Source: an uncultured Demequina sp. (GTDB lineage Bacteria > Actinomycetota > Actinomycetes > Actinomycetales > Demequinaceae). Taken from it: a stretch of DNA of 18,855 nucleotides. Positions 6,589-13,864 of the stretch are shown here, one piece after another. The translations under genes and the position numbers were made by a program. The stretch covers positions 1 through 18,855 of the forward strand of contig CALALQ010000297.1 of the NCBI GenBank assembly GCA_937925595.1, in the 5' to 3' direction. The number at the start of each line of letters is the position of its first letter. Position 1 is the stretch's first letter. The notes beneath the pieces are model-generated. The model did not search any database, was not told where the DNA came from, and saw nothing but the letters and a program-made list of their open reading frames with translations.

Positions 6589-8844
6589 GTGAGACACGAA
6601 AGCATCAAGACAGTGAAGACAGATAACCAGTTCGGCGGCCGCATCGGCCGCACGGTCGCAGATTCCACGCCGGCATGGCCCGCATCGCGGGAACGAAAGC
6701 GGGCGCAACCCAACGTCATCACCATCGTCTTGGATGACGTCGGGTTCGGCCAGCTGGGCTGCTACGGATCGTCGATCGCCACCCCGGCGATCGATGACCT
6801 GGCCGCGCACGGCGCACGGTTCTCGAACTTTCACGCGACGGCACTGTGCTCTCCGACGCGAGCCGCGCTGCTGACTGGCCGCAACCACCATTCGGTCGGC
6901 GTCGGCTTCCTCGCTGACTTCGATAGCGGGTTCCCCGGTTATCGCGGTGCCGTCGACCCCGAGACGCCGATGTTGTCGGAGCGACTGAAGAAGGAAGGTT
7001 ACGGAACGTATGCGGTCGGAAAGTGGCACTTGGCGCCGCCGACCGATCTCAGTCCTGCCGGCCCGTTCGGTCAGTGGCCGACCGGGCGCGGATTCGACCG
7101 ATTCTACGGCTTCCTCGGAGGCGAAGAGGATCAATGGGCTCCCGAACTGTGGGAGGACCAGCACTACGCACCGCTGCCGGACGACCCCGACTATCACCTG
7201 AGCGCTGACCTGGTGGATCGGGCGCAGCAGTACCTCTCCGACCATGTAAGCGTCGCCCCCGAGCGCCCCTTCTATATGCACCTGGCCTTCGGCGCAGGCC
7301 ACGCACCTCATCACGCTCCCCGCCAGTACATCGAACGGTACCGCGGAGCCTTCGACCATGGCTGGGATGTCGAGCGCGAGCGTGTGCTGGCGCGGCAGCT
7401 TGAACTCGGCATCGTTCCGCCGGGAACCGAGCTTCCGGAACCGAATCCCGGCGTCGCGCGATGGGCTGACCTATCTGCCGAACAGCAGCGCCTCTACGCC
7501 CGAATGCAGGAAGTTTTCGCCGCGTTCATCGAGTACACCGACGTGCAGATCGGTCGACTGATCGACTTCCTCCGGACCTACCAGCTCCTCGACAACACCG
7601 TGATCGTGCTGATGTCGGACAACGGAGCCAGCGGGGAAGGCGGCGCACACGGGTCCGCGAACGAGTACCGATACTTCCTCGGGGTCGAGGACAGTTTCGA
7701 GGACAGCCTCGCGATGATCAACGAGCTAGGCGGGCCCTACACGCACAATCACTACCCGTCGGGATGGGCGCAGGCCGGTAATACCCCCCTTCGCATGTAT
7801 AAGAAGTACAACTACGCCGGCGGCGTCCGCGTGCCGATGATCGTCCGGTATCCCGCGCGGGTCCGCGACTCCGACGTGGTCCGCCAGCAGTTCCAGCACA
7901 TCACAGACGTGGTTCCCACGCTGCTCGATCTCTTGGGACTTGACGCCCGCGATTTCGCTCCCGATAAGGCGCCCCACGGCCGATCCTTCGTCGACGTGCT
8001 GGAAGATCCCGCTGCCGCACCTTCAGCACGCACTCAGTATTTCGAGACGGCAGGCTACCGCGGCATCGTAAAAGACGGATGGAAAGCCGTCGCCCGACAC
8101 GAGCCCGGGACCGACTACGACAACGACCAATGGGAACTCTTCGCAATCGCCGACGACTTCGCGGAAGTCCACGACCTGGCGGGAACACATCCCGCCGTTG
8201 TCGAAGAGCTCGTCGCGGAGTGGTGGACACAGGCAGAGACGCACGACGTGTTGCCTCTCGATGACCGCATGCAGACACGGGTCGAAACCCGCAATACCGG
8301 CATGGAGCGCGCGATCTACCGCCTGCTCCCTGGTGTCCGCTTGCCCAATGGGGCCTCAGCTCCCGGCTTCGGCGACCGCGAATTCACACTTACCGTCAAT
8401 CTGCAGGATCTCGGTGAACGAGAGAATGGCGTGCTCGTCGCATACGGAAGACGAGCGGCCGGCTTCGTGCTCTTCTTCGACGATGGACGGGCCACGTTCG
8501 TGCTGAACCGAGCGGGCGACCGCACCGTCGTCGCCGCTGACCGCCCGGCCGACCCTGGGACGCGTCAGGTGCGCCTGGAGCTGACGCGGACAGACAAAGG
8601 CGCGTGCGCCAGGCTGTGCTACGACGAGCAAGTGGTCGCAGAGGCCGCGTTGCCCTCGCTGATGCCTGCTGGATTCGGCTGCCTGTCGCTCCAGGTCGGC
8701 TACAACTCACCTTCACCGGTGTCGGATCTCTACCGAGCACCCGCTCGGTTCACCGGCACCATTCATGACGTCGTGATTGAGTTCTCGGCCCCGGTGACCG
8801 GCATGTCCCCGCAAGCATGGGAACTGCTCCTCCGCACCGAGTAG
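6589..8844 (+). CDS. Sulfatase (arylsulfatase-type, formylglycine-dependent) with C-terminal extension
   Basis: A 751-residue sulfatase that hydrolyses a sulfate ester. Visible motifs are the metal-binding LDDVG (D49, D50), the maturation motif CSPTRAALLTG with Cys87 as the residue converted to formylglycine, GKWHL (K145, H147), SDNG (from 343) and KK at 405-406. The motif continues with RNHHSVG, as in long mycobacterial-type arylsulfatases of similar size. After about residue 560 a beta-rich domain of some 150 residues follows, which may bind substrate or stabilise the enzyme. No signal peptide or Tat motif is visible, so it should act in the cytoplasm on imported substrate, which explains the linked importer. 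The start is taken as GTG 6589; GTG 6613 is an alternative. The exact substrate is unknown; aryl, alkyl or polyol sulfates are possible. Confidence 0.92.
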   Translation: MRHESIKTVKTDNQFGGRIGRTVADSTPAWPASRERKRAQPNVITIVLDDVGFGQLGCYGSSIATPAIDDLAAHGARFSNFHATALCSPTRAALLTGRNHHSVGVGFLADFDSGFPGYRGAVDPETPMLSERLKKEGYGTYAVGKWHLAPPTDLSPAGPFGQWPTGRGFDRFYGFLGGEEDQWAPELWEDQHYAPLPDDPDYHLSADLVDRAQQYLSDHVSVAPERPFYMHLAFGAGHAPHHAPRQYIERYRGAFDHGWDVERERVLARQLELGIVPPGTELPEPNPGVARWADLSAEQQRLYARMQEVFAAFIEYTDVQIGRLIDFLRTYQLLDNTVIVLMSDNGASGEGGAHGSANEYRYFLGVEDSFEDSLAMINELGGPYTHNHYPSGWAQAGNTPLRMYKKYNYAGGVRVPMIVRYPARVRDSDVVRQQFQHITDVVPTLLDLLGLDARDFAPDKAPHGRSFVDVLEDPAAAPSARTQYFETAGYRGIVKDGWKAVARHEPGTDYDNDQWELFAIADDFAEVHDLAGTHPAVVEELVAEWWTQAETHDVLPLDDRMQTRVETRNTGMERAIYRLLPGVRLPNGASAPGFGDREFTLTVNLQDLGERENGVLVAYGRRAAGFVLFFDDGRATFVLNRAGDRTVVAADRPADPGTRQVRLELTRTDKGACARLCYDEQVVAEAALPSLMPAGFGCLSLQVGYNSPSPVSDLYRAPARFTGTIHDVVIEFSAPVTGMSPQAWELLLRTE

Positions 8845-8938
8845 GCCATGTCGCCGCAGCATGCGGGCACTCCGCTGACTGACCTTCATAGAAGACACAA
8901 GAACTAGCCCAGACAGACCATCGGAAGGAAAGTGGTTC

Positions 8939-9667
8939 ATGAGTGATCAGTTGGCGGGTAAGGTCGCTGCGGTGACGGGCGGGGCATCGGGGATCGGATT
9001 GGCTTGTGCCTCCGCGATGCTGGACGAAGGTGCGACCGTGGTCCTCGTCGACAGGGATGCACGGCGGCTTGCGGAACTGACAGAAGAACTGGGACCTCGC
9101 GCGAAGAGCCTGGTCGTTGATCTTCTGGATCCCGCTCAGACTTCTCACCTCCTCGACGGGATCCTCGCGGTTGCCGGCGGGCTTGACATTCTTCATGTGA
9201 ACGCCGGCGCCTACGTCGGCGGCCCGGTCGTGGACGGAAACCCCGACGAATGGGATCGAGTTCTCGATCTCAACGTCAAGGCGGCGTTCCGCAGCGTTCG
9301 CTCGGTGCTGCCTCATCTGGTGGCACATAAGTCGGGTGATGTCGTGTTCACCAGTTCGATCGCAGGCATCGTGCCGGTGGTGTGGGAACCGGTTTACACC
9401 GCATCGAAGTTCGCCGTCCAGGCCTTCGTGCACACCACCCGCCGTCAGGTCTCGGCACACGGGGTGCGCGTGGGCGCGGTTCTGCCCGGTCCGGTCGTGA
9501 CGGCGCTGTTGGATGACTGGCCGAAAGCGAAGATGGATGAAGCACTCGCCTCGGGGAGCCTGATGCAGCCTGAAGAGGTCGCGGCGGCCGTCCTCTTCAT
9601 GCTCACCCGTCCCCGCAACGTCGTCGTCCGCGACCTCGTGCTGCTTCCCAACGGCGTCGACCTGTAA
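8939..9667 (+). CDS. rbtD: Short-chain dehydrogenase, probable ribitol 2-dehydrogenase
   Basis: A 242-residue SDR with the nucleotide motif TGGASGIG (13-20), an acidic residue after strand 2 (D38, favouring NAD), NAG (88-90), the catalytic YTASK (Y153, K157) and Asn112. From memory, long blocks such as [14 protein letters not shown], [19 protein letters not shown] and [19 protein letters not shown] closely match enterobacterial ribitol 2-dehydrogenase, which oxidises ribitol to D-ribulose; identity was not computed. The start ATG 8939 has GGAAGGAAAG upstream. It lies between the sulfatase and a sugar kinase with short gaps, consistent with oxidising the polyol released after desulfation. A related polyol such as arabitol is the main alternative. 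Confidence 0.82.
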   Translation: MSDQLAGKVAAVTGGASGIGLACASAMLDEGATVVLVDRDARRLAELTEELGPRAKSLVVDLLDPAQTSHLLDGILAVAGGLDILHVNAGAYVGGPVVDGNPDEWDRVLDLNVKAAFRSVRSVLPHLVAHKSGDVVFTSSIAGIVPVVWEPVYTASKFAVQAFVHTTRRQVSAHGVRVGAVLPGPVVTALLDDWPKAKMDEALASGSLMQPEEVAAAVLFMLTRPRNVVVRDLVLLPNGVDL

Positions 9668-9697
9668 CTGCGACGACACCGGAAGGGAGCTGACGCT

Positions 9698-11317
9698 GTG
9701 ACCCGTCTCGTAGAAGAGCCGCAGGCCGAGGAAGCTGATGCGATCCGAGCCGGAGACACGATCCTGGGCATCGAACTCGGATCGACGCGGATCAAGGCTC
9801 AACTCATTGACCGAAATCATCGGCCGATCGCGGCCGGAGCGTTCGAGTGGAGCAGCCGGTTCGTCGATGGGAACTGGACGTATCCCTTAGACGCCGTCTG
9901 GGGCGGGCTGCAAGCCTGCTACGCCGACCTCGTAGCCGACGTCGAACGCAGGTTCAGCGTCACGCCCAGCCGATACGCAGCCATCGGCGTCTCCGGGATG
10001 ATGCACGGATACCTGGCCTTCGATGCCGAGGGTGCCCTTCTGACCCCATTCCGCACATGGCGCAACACGACGGCAGAAGCCGCCTCGGTCGAACTGACCT
10101 CGCTGTTCAAGCGCCACATACCCCAGCGGTGGTCGATCTCGCACCTCTACCAGGCCGTTTTGAACGACGAGCCGCACGTCGAGAACATCGACTTCCTCAC
10201 AACCCTGGCCGGCTATGTCCACTGGCGACTCACCGGGCTGAAAGTGCTGGGTGCAGGAGACGCGTCAGGCATGTTCCCCATCGACCCAGCCAGCCACGAC
10301 TGGGACTCGGCCAAGGTCGCTGTATTTGATCAACTCGTCGCGCCCACACATCCCCACCTGCACCTTGACGGCATACTGCCGCAACCGTTGCTGGCCGGCC
10401 AGCCAGCAGGCAACCTGACGGTCGAAGGCGCCGGTCTCCTGGACCCCACCGGGACGCTCGAGCCCGGGATTCCCCTGTGTCCCCCTGAAGGCGACGCCGG
10501 GACGGGGATGGTTGCGACCAACTCCGTAGCCGCTAGAACCGGCAACATCAGTGTCGGCACTTCCATCTTCGCGATGGTGGTGCTGGAACGGCCGCTCAGC
10601 ACGCCTCATCGCGAGATCGATCTCGTGGTCACTCCCTCCGGCGATCCGGTTGCGATGGTGCATTGCAATAACGGCGCCAACGAGCTGGCTGAATGGGCCT
10701 CCGTATTCACGAGGTTCTCTGCCGCCGCACACCAGTCCACCAACCGCGACGAGGTGTTCGCCATCCTTCTGAAAGAGGCGCTCGCGGGGCAGCCGGACGG
10801 CGGAGGCCTCTTGGCGTACAACTTCATCACCGGCGAGCCGATCGCGGGAGTCACGGACGGGCGACCCATGCTCCTGCGCACGCCAGGCAGCCAACTCACA
10901 CTCGCGAACCTCATGCGAGTTCAGGTGTACAGCATGTTTGGCGCCCTCAGCCTCGGCCTTCAGATCCTCGCATCGGAGGGCGTCGCAATCGACGCGATGT
11001 ACGCACACGGGGGAGTCTTCAAGACTGAGGGCGTAGCTCAACGACTCCTCGCCGCTGCCATCGGCGCCCCGGTGAGTGTGTCCGAGACCGCCAGTGAAGG
11101 CGGGTCCTGGGGCATGGCAGTGCTCGCCGCTTACCATCTGGCGGTTCGTGAAGGATCAACACTGCCTTTGACTGACTACCTCGCCACGCGCGTCTTAGCC
11201 GACAGTCAAGTGATTGTTCTCAGCCCAGACCCCGATGACGTCGCGGGCTACAGTCGCTTCCTCGACCGTTACCGAAAAGGCTTAGCCGTCGAGCAGTCCG
11301 CCAGAATCATCATATGA
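9698..11317 (+). CDS. FGGY-family carbohydrate kinase (probable pentulose kinase)
   Basis: A 539-residue kinase of the FGGY type. The N-terminal phosphate loop is GIELGSTRIK (from residue 24), the sugar-domain region contains GVSGMMHGYL and FRTWRNTTA, and the C-terminal ATP domain has GDAGTGMVATNS, TGNISVGTSIFAM and HGGVFKTEG. GTG 9698 is chosen because GGAAGGGAG lies about 8 bases upstream. It follows the ribitol-dehydrogenase-like gene by 30 bp, so the expected reaction is D-ribulose to D-ribulose 5-phosphate. It resembles a poorly characterised FGGY subgroup often annotated simply as carbohydrate or xylulose kinase; the ketose specificity is inferred from the neighbour. It is the last gene of the plus-strand operon before a 147-bp gap. 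Confidence 0.85.
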   Translation: MTRLVEEPQAEEADAIRAGDTILGIELGSTRIKAQLIDRNHRPIAAGAFEWSSRFVDGNWTYPLDAVWGGLQACYADLVADVERRFSVTPSRYAAIGVSGMMHGYLAFDAEGALLTPFRTWRNTTAEAASVELTSLFKRHIPQRWSISHLYQAVLNDEPHVENIDFLTTLAGYVHWRLTGLKVLGAGDASGMFPIDPASHDWDSAKVAVFDQLVAPTHPHLHLDGILPQPLLAGQPAGNLTVEGAGLLDPTGTLEPGIPLCPPEGDAGTGMVATNSVAARTGNISVGTSIFAMVVLERPLSTPHREIDLVVTPSGDPVAMVHCNNGANELAEWASVFTRFSAAAHQSTNRDEVFAILLKEALAGQPDGGGLLAYNFITGEPIAGVTDGRPMLLRTPGSQLTLANLMRVQVYSMFGALSLGLQILASEGVAIDAMYAHGGVFKTEGVAQRLLAAAIGAPVSVSETASEGGSWGMAVLAAYHLAVREGSTLPLTDYLATRVLADSQVIVLSPDPDDVAGYSRFLDRYRKGLAVEQSARIII

Positions 11318-11464
11318 GAGACGCCTGATCCTCCCGCTGTCAGCTGCTGCCGTAGCCAACCGAACGCCCCGGTCGGCCTTGCTCGCACGATTCTTCCCTA
11401 GCCCCGACCACCACCACCGCCGAAGAAGATGGGGCGCTACCACGCCCGATGACAGGTGAAATGT

Positions 11465-12439
11465 ATGTCTGATCGAAGCCCTGCCTGCGGCCCGTCGTGC
11501 GGGTGCGGTACACCCGGCCGTTCGCAGTTCCTCGCGATCCGCACTCCAGCGAGTGGCAGCGCCCCGCCGTTTCCGGTCGTGGGACCGCACAACGTGGAGC
11601 AGGTGGTGATCCCGGCGGGGACGTTCGTGATGGGCGACTCGTCGGGCGACCGCAACCCGGCCGACGGCGAGGTGCCGCAGCATCCGATCACCCTCGAGAG
11701 CTTCTCGATCGACGCGACCAGCGTCACCAACGACGACTTCGCCCGCTTCGTCGACGCGACCGGCTACCAGACCGAGGCCGAGACGTTCGGGTTCTCCGCG
11801 GTGTTCCACCTCGCGCTGCAGGCCCCCGGCGAGGACGTCATGGGGTCGGCATCGGGCACGCCGTGGTGGCTCGGGGTGAAGGGCGCCGACTGGAGACACC
11901 CGGGCGGCCGCGACTCGTCGCTCGAGGGGCTCGGCGATCACCCCGTCGTGCATATCAGCTGGAACGACGCCGTCGCGTACTGCGAATGGGCCGGACGCCG
12001 CCTGCCCACCGAAGCGGAGTGGGAGTACGCCGCGCGCGGCGGCCTCGATCAGAAAAAGTACCCGTGGGGCGACGAGGAGGTCGACGAGGGCGGCTGGCGC
12101 GCCAACATCTGGCAGGGGTCGTTCCCCCGCGAGAACACGCGCGAGGACGGCTTCCTCACCACCGCGCCGGTGCGCACGTTCGAGCCCAACGGCTACGGTC
12201 TGTGGCAGACCGTCGGCAACGTCTGGGAGTGGTGCCAGGACTGGTTCGACCCCGGCTACTACCGCCGCTCCCCAGACACCGCCCCCGCGGGCCCCTCGAT
12301 GGGCATGGCGCGCGTGCTCCGTGGCGGCAGCTACCTGTGCCATATCTCGTACTGCAACCGATATCGCAACTCGGCGCGGTCGCAGAACACGCCGGATTCG
12401 TCGATGGGCAACGCCGGGTTCCGGACGGTCGCCGCATGA
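11465..12439 (+). CDS. Formylglycine-generating enzyme (sulfatase activator)
   Basis: A 324-residue FGE-sulfatase-domain protein that oxidises the cysteine of the CxPxR motif in sulfatases to C-alpha-formylglycine, using copper and oxygen. Diagnostic stretches are IPAGTFVMGD, RLPTEAEWEYAARGG, YPWGDE, GNVWEWCQDWF and the active-site RGGSYLCHISYCNRYR, in which the two catalytic, copper-binding cysteines (C292 and C297) are spaced as in characterised actinobacterial FGE. A cysteine-rich N-terminus (CGPSCGCG) is present. ATG 11465 has AGGTGA 6 bases upstream; GTG 11456 is an alternative. The substrate is presumably the sulfatase encoded 2.6 kb upstream. Its GC content and codon use look higher than in the sulfatase operon, so it may have a different origin. 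Its stop overlaps the next start (ATGA). Confidence 0.95.
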   Translation: MSDRSPACGPSCGCGTPGRSQFLAIRTPASGSAPPFPVVGPHNVEQVVIPAGTFVMGDSSGDRNPADGEVPQHPITLESFSIDATSVTNDDFARFVDATGYQTEAETFGFSAVFHLALQAPGEDVMGSASGTPWWLGVKGADWRHPGGRDSSLEGLGDHPVVHISWNDAVAYCEWAGRRLPTEAEWEYAARGGLDQKKYPWGDEEVDEGGWRANIWQGSFPRENTREDGFLTTAPVRTFEPNGYGLWQTVGNVWEWCQDWFDPGYYRRSPDTAPAGPSMGMARVLRGGSYLCHISYCNRYRNSARSQNTPDSSMGNAGFRTVAA

Positions 12440-12798
12440 CCGACCGCCGATTCCCGCGCTCGGTGTTTCGCCACGGAACTGAGCCCGACGCTCGCTTCAC
12501 TCTCGCGAACGAGCGCACGTTCCTCGCCTGGATTCGGACCGCGCTCGCGCTCATCGCGGGCGGTGTCGCGCTCGAGCTGCTGGGCCTGAATCTTGACCCC
12601 GGGCTGCGGCTCGCGGCATCCCTCGTTCTCCTGATCGCCGGGGTCGTCACACCGCTGCTCGTGTGGCTGAACTGGACCCGCACCGAGCGGGCGCTACGGC
12701 GCGGCGAGCCGCTCCCCGCCACGATCCTCGGCCCGCTGCTCGCGGTTGCGGTCACGGCGGCCGGCGTCCTGGTACTGCTGGCGATCCTCGTGCGATGA
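12436..12798 (+). CDS. DUF202 (YidH-like) membrane protein, first copy
   Basis: A 120-residue protein with the DUF202 hallmark RTFLAWIRTALALIAGGVAL followed by two more hydrophobic segments (LAASLVLLIAGVVTPLLV and LLAVAVTAAGVLVLLAILV), giving three membrane spans. Its ATG overlaps the stop of the formylglycine-generating enzyme as ATGA, so the two are translated together. The function of DUF202 proteins is not established. Coupling to FGE could mean a role in sulfate or copper handling, but that is speculation. Confidence 0.88.
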   Translation: MTDRRFPRSVFRHGTEPDARFTLANERTFLAWIRTALALIAGGVALELLGLNLDPGLRLAASLVLLIAGVVTPLLVWLNWTRTERALRRGEPLPATILGPLLAVAVTAAGVLVLLAILVR

Positions 12799-13142
12799 GC
12801 ACCCTTTTCGACCCCGGGCTGCAGCCCGAGCGTACCGAGATGGCGTGGCGACGCACGTGCCTCGCGTTCAGTGTCGGCTCGCTCGTCGCGCTGCGTCTGC
12901 TGCCCGCCGCGCTGGGCCGCCCGTGGTGGGTGCTCGTCGGCGTTGCGGGGCTCGCGGTATCCGGTCTGCTGTGGCTGTGGGCGCGCCGCCGCTACCGCGC
13001 CGTCAACACGATTCTCGCGCGCGACGGCGACAGGGGACGGATGCCGGGGGCCAGCCCCCTCTTCGCGCTCTGCCTTATCGCGCTCGCAGCCGGCGTCGTT
13101 AGCCTCGTCGTCGTGCTCGGCGTCGCCTCGACGCCGACGTAG
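12795..13142 (+). CDS. DUF202 membrane protein, second copy
   Basis: A 115-residue protein with a shorter DUF202 pattern (LQPERTEMAWRRTCLAFSVGS) and three hydrophobic segments (around CLAFSVGSLVALRLL, WWVLVGVAGLAVSGLLWLW and FALCLIALAAGVVSLVVVL). ATG 12795 again overlaps the preceding stop as ATGA. A tandem pair of unlike DUF202 proteins suggests a heteromeric membrane complex; the molecular role is unknown. It ends the FGE operon. Confidence 0.86.
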   Translation: MSTLFDPGLQPERTEMAWRRTCLAFSVGSLVALRLLPAALGRPWWVLVGVAGLAVSGLLWLWARRRYRAVNTILARDGDRGRMPGASPLFALCLIALAAGVVSLVVVLGVASTPT

Positions 13143-13168
13143 TTCTCGCAAGCGAAAGAATCGCCGCT

Positions 13169-13210
13169 GGCAGGACGTAACTGCCGATGCAACCCGGTCC
13201 CCAGGTTGCA
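13169..13210 (+). terminator. Candidate hairpins after the FGE operon
   Basis: About 27 bp past the last stop there are two stems: GGCAG/CTGCC (13169-13173 with 13181-13185) and TGCAACC/GGTTGCA (13188-13194 with 13204-13210, 9-base loop). There is no T-run, so this would not be a classical rho-independent terminator, although actinobacterial terminators often lack one. Confidence 0.35.
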
Positions 13211-13289
13211 GGAGTCGATCTGGACGGCGTCGCCCCAAAACCGGGCGGACCTGTATGGGTAGCGGCTCCAGGCCAGCAGCGGGGGCGGG

Positions 13290-13488
13290 GACGTCGGCGC
13301 GTTCGACGTCTACCGAGACGAGCAGGACCGGCACGTCCATCTCGACGGAACGGATGCCGAGCTGGGCGTCCATCTCGACACCTATCACATGAACATCGAG
13401 GAGTCGGACATGGTCCAGCCCGTCGCCACCGCGGGGCGACCTGCTGCGCTACGTACGCATCCGTGAGAGTCACCGAGGCTATCTCGGC
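13290..13488 (+). pseudogene. Relic of a sugar-phosphate isomerase/epimerase (xylose isomerase-like TIM barrel)
   Basis: One frame reads ELGVHLDTYHMNIEESDMV (13359-13415), a near-perfect match in memory to the metal-binding core of D-tagatose 3-epimerase-type sugar isomerases. One base out of register, from about 13435, the next frame reads GDLLRYVRIRESHRGYLG, the continuation usually seen as YVHIGESHRGYLG. The join lies at a GCGGGG run, so one extra G explains it. Neither the N-terminal barrel nor the C-terminus is recognisable, and after 13490 the sequence meets the DUF4913 relic on the other strand. It is probably a dead remnant of a further sugar-catabolic gene that once ended this cluster. 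Confidence 0.72.
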
Positions 13489-13526
13489 ATGTGCTTTCGT
13501 TCGTACCTCTGCTACTCGTTCTGCGT

Positions 13527-13787
13527 TCACCTGCGCACGTCAGGGAACCAGCCTGCGGGGGGTGCAATGTAAGGCAGGGGCGCACCCGGCTCGCACGTGT
13601 CCTTGGATCGGGCGAACGGTCCGTCCGGGCTGAGCAGGACATGCATGTGGTGGTCGGCGTGGTCGCGCCACCAGATGCTCGCGCCGGTGGCTGGCTCGCC
13701 AGCTTCGCTATCAAAGTAACGGGAGCAGCTGCCGCAACGGGTCACCATCGCGTCCGCATCGTCGGCTGACCACGCCGCCTCGAGGAG
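13527..13787 (-). pseudogene. C-terminal fragment of a DUF4913-family gene
   Basis: The encoded PATGASIWWRDHADHHM and PDGPFARSKDTCEPG stretches match the intact DUF4913 protein at 15796-16206; 44 of 54 residues are identical over the last part, counted by eye. Upstream the frame continues as LLEAAWSADDADAM, recalling LEGLWRSWEHLR, up to 13787, where it runs into the right copy of the direct repeat. The N-terminal half of the family is absent and there is no start codon with a ribosome-binding site. The divergence shows it comes from a different, related conjugative element and not from a recent copy of the neighbour. Confidence 0.8.
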
Positions 13788-13854
13788 CGATTACGTCAAC
13801 CAAAGTTGACACAAGGGTGATTATCAGCAAAAACCCCAGGTCAAGCCATAAAAC
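13784..13854 (+). repeat. Right copy of the imperfect direct repeat
   Basis: Same orientation as 1072-1139 (42 of 52 core bases shared). The palindrome is cleaner here: GTCAAC-CAAA-GTTGAC at 13795-13810, followed by GATTATCAG (13819-13827) and CCAGGTCAAGC (13836-13846). It separates the truncated DUF4913 relic from the stop codon of the SRAP gene (13865). Because both copies abut broken conjugation genes, it may be a recombination site or the end of an unrecognised mobile element. Confidence 0.6.
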
Positions 13855-13864
13855 CGATGCGCCG

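Noticed and set aside
11318..11464. Terminator or promoter between kinase and FGE genes
   Set aside because: No convincing stem-loop with T-run and no clear -35/-10 pair could be seen; whether FGE is in the same transcript stays open.
11497..12435. Upstream extension of the first DUF202 frame through the FGE gene
   Set aside because: The extension is arginine- and proline-rich shadow sequence of the FGE gene; DUF202 homology begins just after ATG 12436.
13099..13530. Minus-strand ORF starting GTG next to the DUF4913 relic
   Set aside because: It is antisense to the sugar-isomerase relic, has a random arginine-rich composition and matches no family I know.
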